Positions 49,368 to 55,149 of a stretch of DNA of 55,149 nucleotides are shown one piece after another. The stretch comes from CAZMJG01 sp964576365 (lineage in GTDB: Bacteria > Patescibacteriota > Microgenomatia > UBA1406 > GWC2-37-13). Both the position numbers and the translations under genes were made by a program. Numbering within the stretch: the stretch's first letter is position 1; each line of letters starts with the position of its first letter. The stretch is from the NCBI GenBank assembly GCA_964576365.1, contig CAZNUT010000002.1:1-55149 (forward strand), read 5' to 3'. The notes below the pieces were generated by a model, which saw only the letters and a list, made by a program, of their open reading frames with translations, had not been told where the DNA came from and did not search any database.

Positions 49368-50651
49368 ATGCAAAGCATCGTAGATCTTCATATTCACTCT
49401 CATTATTCACGAGCAACAAGCAAACACACCACACTTGAATGGTTATATTATTGGGCAAAAGTAAAAGGTATCACCATTGTTGGTACTGGCGATTTTACTC
49501 ATCCTAAGTGGCTTGCAGAAATTCAAGAAAAACTTGAGTTGGGACAAGACGGTTATTATCATTTGCGACCAGACATTGCAAGTAGCATCGATGCGACGCT
49601 CCCTACAAGTGTAAGAGGAAATCCACTTGTATTTGTATTAACGGTAGAAATCAGCAATATTTACAAAAGATTGGGGAAGGTGCGTAGACTACACAATTGT
49701 ATTGTGTATTCAAGTATTGAAAAAGCATTGAAGTTGAATGAAAAACTAACGCAGATAGGTAATTTGCGATCTGATGGAAGGCCGATCCTTGGCCTAGACA
49801 GTCGAGATTTATTAGAAATGACTCTAGATGTCGATCAAGATTCTTTATTTTTTCCAGCTCATATTTGGACACCATGGTTTGCTATGTTTGGATCCCGTTC
49901 AGGGTTTGATAGTATTGAGGAGGCCTTTGGGGATCTTGCCCAAGAGATAAAAGTAGTAGAGACGGGTTTGTCTTCGGACCCGTTTATGAATTGGAGGATT
50001 TCTGAACTTGAAAATAGAACTATTATTTCCAATTCGGATGCACATTCACCCCAAAAACTTGGAAGAGAGGCAACTGTTTTTGAGAATATCGCCAGCTACA
50101 AAGAATTGATAAATACTCTTAAAACAAACGGAAAAAAGCTGATTGGCACCATAGAGTTTTATCCCCAGGAAGGGAAGTACCATTATGATGGGCATAGAGC
50201 ATGTGGCATTTGCTGGTCCCCCGAGCAGACAAAAAAGCATGAAGGTATATGTCCGGTTTGTGGCCATATGGTAGTGGTAGGTGTTGAAAATCGAGTTGAT
50301 AGTCTCGCTTCCCGGCCACTCTCAAATAAAAGTCCGCATAAAAAAACCATTGAGTATATCATTCCACTTGCAGAGCTTATTTCTCAGGTGATGGGAGGTG
50401 GGGTAGCCTCTAAAAAAAACACAGCCTATTATTTCAAACTTATAAGCGATACAGCTGATGAATTTACATTGTTGCGAACGTATCCTATCTCTCAGTTTGA
50501 AAAAGCAGGACATAGCCAGATAGGAAGGGCGATTGAGGCAATGAAAGCAAATCGTATTCGTGTTCAGCCCGGCTACGATGGTGAATTCGGAAAAATTAAT
50601 GTAATTTTAGATGTAAAAAAAGATGACCCTTCACAAATTCAGCTATTATAG
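49368..50651 (+). CDS. Endonuclease Q-like PHP-domain nuclease
   Basis: Protein of 427 aa resembling archaeal and bacterial EndoQ, which nicks DNA 5' of deaminated bases (uracil, hypoxanthine, xanthine). The N-terminal PHP metal site has 'DLHIHSHYSRATSKHTTLEW' (H8, H10), 'IVGTGDFTHPKWLAEI', a Glu in 'VFVLTVEIS', 'PAHIWTPWFAMFGSRSG' and 'TIISNSDAHSPQKLGRE'. A zinc ribbon follows at about 280-305 ('CGICWSPEQ', 'CPVCGH'). The C-terminal part ends 'QPGYDGEFGKINVIL', as in the EndoQ family. It is 3 nt upstream of a UvrD-type helicase gene, so the two probably act together in repair. Confidence 0.88.
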   Translation: MQSIVDLHIHSHYSRATSKHTTLEWLYYWAKVKGITIVGTGDFTHPKWLAEIQEKLELGQDGYYHLRPDIASSIDATLPTSVRGNPLVFVLTVEISNIYKRLGKVRRLHNCIVYSSIEKALKLNEKLTQIGNLRSDGRPILGLDSRDLLEMTLDVDQDSLFFPAHIWTPWFAMFGSRSGFDSIEEAFGDLAQEIKVVETGLSSDPFMNWRISELENRTIISNSDAHSPQKLGREATVFENIASYKELINTLKTNGKKLIGTIEFYPQEGKYHYDGHRACGICWSPEQTKKHEGICPVCGHMVVVGVENRVDSLASRPLSNKSPHKKTIEYIIPLAELISQVMGGGVASKKNTAYYFKLISDTADEFTLLRTYPISQFEKAGHSQIGRAIEAMKANRIRVQPGYDGEFGKINVILDVKKDDPSQIQLL

Positions 50652-50654
50652 GGC

Positions 50655-52469
50655 ATGTCTCATTGTTATTTTTCTTCATTAGACGTTGATCAATATAAGG
50701 CGGCCACATATGAGGGTGGGCCAGTGTATGTAGTTGCGGGGCCTGGTTCCGGTAAAACCCACACACTTATTGCTCGTATATTGAGTTTACTTGAAAAAGG
50801 AGAAGAGCCTCAGAATATAGCGATTATCACCTATACCCGTAAGGCCGCAAGTGATCTTCAACGAAAAATTGACGATCTTTTATTGCCCGTTCGCGCATAT
50901 ACATTGCACGGATTGGCTTACCAATCATTACTTAAAGAAGGAGAAATGAATGAGATTGTTACTTCTGCCCAACAACAAAGAATTTTGAAGAATATATTGC
51001 AAAAGAACAATGAGTATAAAGAATTTTGTCGTTCACCGATAGAAGCCGCTCTCATGATTTCTCGTTATAAAATGGGAGTAGATCAAAGTCAAAGTCCAAT
51101 CAGCGCCTCTCTTTATAAGAATTATCAATTGCAACTAGAAGAGTTAAGACTGGTTGATTACGATGATATTTTGATTAAATGGAATCAAAAACTGTTACAA
51201 AAGACGGTAGAATCGCGCTTCAAGCATGTATTGATAGATGAAGCTCAGGATTTTAATGTATTGCAATGCGAAATTGCCACCAAGCTGAGCGATACTTCTA
51301 CAGGTTTTTTTATTATCGGAGATCAGGAGCAGGCGATATATGGATTTAGAGGATCACAAAAAGAATATTTAAAAGAATTTAGATCACGATTGTCAGATGG
51401 TGGATGTTTGATACAACTCGGGGTAAATTATCGATCACATCGGCATATTGTAGAGGTGGGCAACCTACTCAGAAAAGATGGTTTGGTGCAAAGACCTTAT
51501 CAGTATTTTGATGGCAGTATATATTATATTCAGTTACCGGATGAGCGCTCAGAAGCAAGATACATTGTCAATCAGGTATGCGGGCTGACTGGTGTGATTG
51601 AAGGAAGTCTGGCCAGGGCATCTTTTGCAGATATTGCAGTATTGTATCGGTCAGGATATCTCCGTGAGGCCCTGATTCAGGCATTTGACGCAAAAGGCCT
51701 CCCTTTTCAGATTTCTGGGGAAGATGGTTTTTTTCAAAGCGCAGAAGGTGAGTTTTTGCGGCTTATTTTTCTTTTTACCAAAAGTAAATCTCATAGCATC
51801 CTCGCTAGTATTGTCTTTGACAAAGAATACGGTTTTTTGAGTGGGAGTCAGTATGGCCCTGACAAATCAACCAATTCATTTTTTTCTTTCATCAAACAAT
51901 CGACGCCGGTTGAGGCCATGAATAAATATAAATTACTTTTTGATTTATATTCTGACATTTTGCCCAGCAAAGCAGGAGACTTGGTAAAAGAAACAGTCAA
52001 GGTATTTCGATTAAAACAAACGCGAGATGTGAGAGCTATTATTGACGCCGCAGAGTCGATCCAGCCGACAGTGTCACAATGGCTTGAGTATGTTGCCCGA
52101 CTTGATGAAGAGCCTACTTATGTCGACAAAGTTGACAAAATCACTATTTCTACTATTCATGCAGTAAAAGGATTGGAATTCAAATATGTGTTTGTTTGTG
52201 GCTGCGAGGAAGGAATTATACCTTCTGAAAAATCAGATTGTGATGTGAACGAAGAAAGACGGTTATTGTATGTAGCTATAACCCGAGCGATTGAGTCCTG
52301 TATTTGTACGTATACACTAAAACGATATCAAAAATTCTCCAAGCCTTCTCGATTTTTTTCTGAAATAGATAGCCCTTTTTTTGCAAATCATGTGGAAAAT
52401 CTTACCAAAAATCAACAAATAAGGCGTCAGAAACAGAAAGATAAAAAAGCCCAATTAAAAATGTTTTAA
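50655..52469 (+). CDS. UvrD/Rep-family superfamily 1 DNA helicase
   Basis: ATP-dependent 3'-5' DNA helicase of 604 aa. Q motif near residue 10 ('LDVDQYKAA'), motif I 'VVAGPGSGKTHT', motif Ia 'IAIITYTRKAASDLQ', motif II 'VLIDEAQDFN', motif III 'FIIGDQEQAIYGFRGS', motif IV 'LGVNYRSHRHIVEVG', motif V 'ISTIHAVKGLEFKYVFVCG', motif VI 'EERRLLYVAITRAIESC'. Shorter than full UvrD (about 720 aa), with a reduced 2B region and a basic C-terminus. It begins 3 nt after the EndoQ-like gene, suggesting translational coupling; it could unwind from EndoQ nicks. Confidence 0.94.
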   Translation: MSHCYFSSLDVDQYKAATYEGGPVYVVAGPGSGKTHTLIARILSLLEKGEEPQNIAIITYTRKAASDLQRKIDDLLLPVRAYTLHGLAYQSLLKEGEMNEIVTSAQQQRILKNILQKNNEYKEFCRSPIEAALMISRYKMGVDQSQSPISASLYKNYQLQLEELRLVDYDDILIKWNQKLLQKTVESRFKHVLIDEAQDFNVLQCEIATKLSDTSTGFFIIGDQEQAIYGFRGSQKEYLKEFRSRLSDGGCLIQLGVNYRSHRHIVEVGNLLRKDGLVQRPYQYFDGSIYYIQLPDERSEARYIVNQVCGLTGVIEGSLARASFADIAVLYRSGYLREALIQAFDAKGLPFQISGEDGFFQSAEGEFLRLIFLFTKSKSHSILASIVFDKEYGFLSGSQYGPDKSTNSFFSFIKQSTPVEAMNKYKLLFDLYSDILPSKAGDLVKETVKVFRLKQTRDVRAIIDAAESIQPTVSQWLEYVARLDEEPTYVDKVDKITISTIHAVKGLEFKYVFVCGCEEGIIPSEKSDCDVNEERRLLYVAITRAIESCICTYTLKRYQKFSKPSRFFSEIDSPFFANHVENLTKNQQIRRQKQKDKKAQLKMF

Positions 52470-52551
52470 TTGTGGATAAGTTTTTCATTAGATTGTTGTC
52501 ACCTTCTAAGTCATTCTTATCTATACGTGGATAGTGTGTTGATATCTTTAT

Positions 52552-52773
52552 TTAAATTCCTTTAATTTCGATTGAGTCAAGTAGTCTCCATACTCCATAT
52601 ATAAGTGCGGCGACAAAAAGAGCAGAAAGTAAAAGGATAATAAGCCAGATGAGTATGCGTTCTGTCGTGGTTTTTGTCTGCTGGAGTTTGGTATCGTATT
52701 CGATGGCCGCGTACCACAAGGCATGGGAAAGATCGAAGGTAAAGCGTTTGAAGAAGCGGATCAATGTATCCAT
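52552..52773 (-). CDS. Small single-helix membrane protein
   Basis: Protein of 73 aa with one strong transmembrane helix ('ILIWLIILLLSALFVAALIY', about residues 41-60) preceded by an amphipathic, Thr/Gln-containing segment. No family recognised. The ATG is 5 nt after the stop of the tRNA-binding-domain gene, which supports translation as the second gene of that unit. Convergent with uvrD. Confidence 0.55.
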   Translation of the reverse strand: MDTLIRFFKRFTFDLSHALWYAAIEYDTKLQQTKTTTERILIWLIILLLSALFVAALIYGVWRLLDSIEIKGI

Positions 52774-52778
52774 ATATA

Positions 52779-53138
52779 TTATCCAGCACTAATACCATCT
52801 GGAACTTCCTTTTCAGGGATTGCAAGTACAGGAGTAATTTTGTTTGAGTATCCTATATCAAAAAGCATCCCTTCAGACACCTCACCCATCATTTCTTTAG
52901 GCTCTAAATTTACAACAAATAAAGCCTGTTTTCCTTCGATTTCTTTTGGGTTTTTTCTTTCTTTTTTTAAACCAACCAAAATGTTTCTTTTAAAGTCTCC
53001 AAAGTTAACAGTCAATCTGACCAGCTTATCAGACTTTTCTATATCTGCAACCATTTCAATTCTTCCTATTCTGACATCAATCTTATCTAAATCATTGAAG
53101 TTAATCGTTGGCTTAATAGGAAGTAGTTTTGTGTCCAT
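52779..53138 (-). CDS. tRNA-binding (EMAP/CsaA-type OB-fold) domain protein
   Basis: Protein of 119 aa that is essentially a single tRNA-binding OB fold, as in CsaA or the C-terminus of methionyl-tRNA synthetase. Visible are 'LDKIDVRIGRIEMVADIEKS', 'DKLVRLTVNFGDFKRNILVG' and 'KQALFVVNLEPKEMMGEVSE' followed by 'GMLFDI'. It may be a free MetG C-terminal domain acting in trans or a CsaA-like chaperone; the window does not decide. The ATG at 53138 has TATAAT (53145-53150, minus) ending 6 nt upstream. The longer open frame from 53273 lies in spacer sequence. Confidence 0.88.
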   Translation of the reverse strand: MDTKLLPIKPTINFNDLDKIDVRIGRIEMVADIEKSDKLVRLTVNFGDFKRNILVGLKKERKNPKEIEGKQALFVVNLEPKEMMGEVSEGMLFDIGYSNKITPVLAIPEKEVPDGISAG

Positions 53139-53355
53139 ACAGAAATTATATAAAATATCGAGATAGTGAGTTAATAATTCAAAGTCTCCTTGATGTTTTG
53201 ATACGCTATTTTTTGATTGGTGGCTCCGAGGGCTGTACGCTATTCGAGAAAAATATCTCCACGCATCAGCCACAAATTTCCTTTCTTAAACGCTATTCTA
53301 GCAACTTATTCTTTCAGGAACAAGATTTAAGAATTTTTATAATGCGGTGACAAAT

Positions 53356-55032
53356 TTAAGCAGCTTGTAGACCATCAAGAAATGTTGCTAGCTCTTCAAC
53401 AACTGCTCCGTTTCTTGGAGGACTCTTAAACCCTTGCCTTCTTATTTCTGTCAGCTTTGAACCATCATCAGGCAATGCTGGTTCTACTAACCCTTTTTCT
53501 GTATGTTTTATACCTACATCTGATTGATAATCTGCTGGTTGACGAGCAAGAGATACACGACCATCTGTAAATTCAAGAGAGGAGGTTGCAAACAATGATT
53601 CAGCAATAAACCAATTTGCTCCTTCTACAGATATTGCATCAAAAGGACTTCCTCCTTCTTCTTTTGCTGCATAAGCATTTCTTACCTCTTGAGCAACTTG
53701 TCTTGGATCTAATCCTTGCTCTCGTATTCTTTGTGCCATTGCTTCCTTCAAAGGATCTAAATATACTCCCTCTCGATGTCCGATTTGTCTCAATGTTTTG
53801 ACCGATTCTGCAAGTGGCTTATTATCATCTTCTCTTATGAGGTGATGCCCAAAATACGTTTTTGCTCCTTCTCCTTCAGATATACCATATGCGGCAAGAT
53901 TTCGAGCACTTAATTCAATATCTGGATGTAACGAAGCTGTAGCATGAGAAAAGACATCTACAGTTCTATCAAAAATCTTTCGTCTTACGGCTAAGAGAGC
54001 ACTTTCTGTTTCTCGTTGTCGTGCTTTCCTTTCATCTGGTGAACTACCATGAGGTTGACGTAAAACACTCGCATAGCGTTGAAATGCCTCATCTCTTACG
54101 CCATCGGGAAGTGCAAAATCTACAACTTGAGCTAACTGATCGTCTGACTCATAAAAACGAAGGTGCGCATAATCTGGTATAAAGATCCTTCTCGTCAAAT
54201 CTTTATCAACCCACTCTCTTAACTGAGAAGGTATTTCTCTTGAATATCGTCTCGCATCCTCAAGTGTTCCTACGTGTGACGAGTCATAAATTACTGGCTC
54301 TTGTGTTACAACATCTCTTCCAATCTGATCTGCAAATCGTTCTGATAAGTAATAATACAAACCTTCAGCAATAGCACCTTCTTTATAATGTGCAAATTTT
54401 GCTGCTTCTTCTTTATATGGCGGAGCATCTTGTGTTTGTCCGTCAATTCTTGCCATAAGATCTGCATTAAAGGTCTCAGGAGTTATACTTCTCATACTAG
54501 GAATGAGATCCCACGATTGTGGCAACTTTTTGTCTTTATACTCATAGAGGGTTGCATAACCAATAGGTTGCAACTCATCTTTTGTCATTTCTCCAAAGTC
54601 TTTTCCTGCTAACTCTGGATGGTCTTCTACTGCTGCGCTTGCTCCAATATATTCATTTGCTCTACTACGTAAATCGTGACTTGTTTGTGCCATTTTGCGT
54701 AAACGTAGCAATCTTTGAAATTTTTCAGCATCATTTAACGAAGCCATATCTGCTGTTTGTTGTTCAAAAAGTGTCTTTACATCCTCTGGTGTTCTTACAT
54801 CTGGCAAACCAATAAGATCACTTACCGTTTCAAATTCAGTTCTTCTTGTTTCAAGATCTGCAAGTTGTGTAAGTCGACCCACTACGTGATCTGCTGGATG
54901 TTGCCATACACGAGCTTGTGCAGTATCGAGGTCTCCTATTCGTTTCAGAACAGGCTGATGAATTTTAGATGCTGCTGCTTCTATTTGTCTTTGTTGACCG
55001 CCTTCTCCTATTCCACCTTCACCGTCTATCAT
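53356..55032 (-). CDS. Large hypothetical soluble protein
   Basis: I do not recognise this 558-aa protein. It is hydrophilic and mostly helical, without signal peptide, membrane helix or Cys cluster. The start 'MIDGEGGIGEGGQQRQIEAA' is glycine-rich. The middle has 'EELATFLDG'-like acidic helices and many Asp/Glu/Arg. 'YSREIPSQLREWVDKDLTRR' and 'PDIELSARNLAAYGISEGEG' are distinctive stretches for a search. The codon pattern is clean throughout, supporting a real gene. A promoter-like TTGTAA-17-TAGAAT lies upstream. Size and style resemble the unknown 514-aa protein at 7.5-9 kb, but I see no clear sequence similarity. Confidence 0.75.
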   Translation of the reverse strand: MIDGEGGIGEGGQQRQIEAAASKIHQPVLKRIGDLDTAQARVWQHPADHVVGRLTQLADLETRRTEFETVSDLIGLPDVRTPEDVKTLFEQQTADMASLNDAEKFQRLLRLRKMAQTSHDLRSRANEYIGASAAVEDHPELAGKDFGEMTKDELQPIGYATLYEYKDKKLPQSWDLIPSMRSITPETFNADLMARIDGQTQDAPPYKEEAAKFAHYKEGAIAEGLYYYLSERFADQIGRDVVTQEPVIYDSSHVGTLEDARRYSREIPSQLREWVDKDLTRRIFIPDYAHLRFYESDDQLAQVVDFALPDGVRDEAFQRYASVLRQPHGSSPDERKARQRETESALLAVRRKIFDRTVDVFSHATASLHPDIELSARNLAAYGISEGEGAKTYFGHHLIREDDNKPLAESVKTLRQIGHREGVYLDPLKEAMAQRIREQGLDPRQVAQEVRNAYAAKEEGGSPFDAISVEGANWFIAESLFATSSLEFTDGRVSLARQPADYQSDVGIKHTEKGLVEPALPDDGSKLTEIRRQGFKSPPRNGAVVEELATFLDGLQAA

Positions 55033-55046
55033 AATTTATTACATTT

Positions 55047-55075
55047 ATTCTATTTCATTATCTTTAGTTTTACAA
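55047..55075 (-). promoter_or_regulatory. Promoter of the 558-aa gene
   Basis: Minus strand TTGTAA (55070-55075), 17-nt spacer, TAGAAT (55047-55052), 14 nt before the ATG at 55032. Confidence 0.5.
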
Positions 55076-55149
55076 TAGGGTTATTGACGATCAGTGTAGA
55101 GCGACCAGCACATGGTTTACACTTTAAGGAAGGAGAGAGGTATATTCGA

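Noticed and set aside
52472..52480. TGTGGATAA after uvrD as a second origin
   Set aside because: A single DnaA box can occur by chance or titrate DnaA. There is no cluster and no replication gene.

Overview
The window is about 55 kb of a small-genome bacterium that looks like a member of the Candidate Phyla Radiation (Patescibacteria), most likely the Microgenomates side. The evidence is the gene set: PrgI plus a VirB4 ATPase split from its N-terminal domain, a DUF5667 protein, a SpoIID protein, Pro/Thr-rich secreted proteins, a class II (B12-dependent) ribonucleotide reductase, very compact operons and few Shine-Dalgarno sequences. The code is standard (TGA is used as stop). No tRNA or rRNA gene was seen. 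A run of exactly 100 N at 6877-6976 is a scaffold gap, so linkage across it is inferred.

Layout: 1-4.8 kb (minus) is PrgI, a TraC-like protein, a VirB4 ATPase and a PBP2-type transpeptidase. 4.86-6.9 kb holds RNase HI, thioredoxin and a tyrosine recombinase with several catalytic positions changed. 7-10 kb (minus) is a B12 unit: PduO-type cobalamin adenosyltransferase, a small HTH protein, a cobalamin riboswitch, and two unknown genes below it. 10-14.4 kb encodes a giant secreted M64-like protein and a TrbC/VirB2-like membrane protein. 14.5-18 kb has NrdR and NrdJ, the likely consumer of adenosylcobalamin. 18.5-25.8 kb has a HARP-type protein-only RNase P, a DUF4230 protein, a MarR regulator, a signal peptidase fused to a CAP domain, an acyltransferase, an FTR1 iron permease with a structured leader, and a decayed gene. 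25.8-34 kb is mostly envelope and secreted proteins. 33.8-36.2 kb has a phosphomannose-isomerase-like protein and Pgi. 36.5-42.4 kb (minus) runs DnaA, DnaN, an AI-2E family protein, GAF-ANTAR and GlnA. 42.5-52.5 kb (plus) has ComF, a surface protein, RecA, RecX, RNase Y, HU, a DUF5667 protein, S1, EndoQ and UvrD. The right end has a tRNA-binding-domain protein and a large unknown protein.

The replication origin is probably at the dnaA start (about 42.41 kb). Two inverted DnaA boxes lie there, and core genes diverge on either side.

The most interesting signals are regulatory. First, a GAF-ANTAR gene sits directly upstream of glnA, and the glnA leader carries two hairpins with A-x-x-G-x-x hexaloops followed by a terminator hairpin. 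This looks like ANTAR antitermination of glutamine synthetase. Second, a cobalamin riboswitch sits in front of an unknown zinc-ribbon protein. Third, many genes have a -10 box exactly 5-8 nt before the start codon and no Shine-Dalgarno, so leaderless mRNA appears to be the norm. Only HU, S1 and a short ORF before FTR1 have strong Shine-Dalgarno sequences. Fourth, intergenic regions share a set of dispersed repeats, including a 20-bp palindrome nested inside another palindromic element. One copy of that second element is inserted in frame near the start of a membrane-protein gene.
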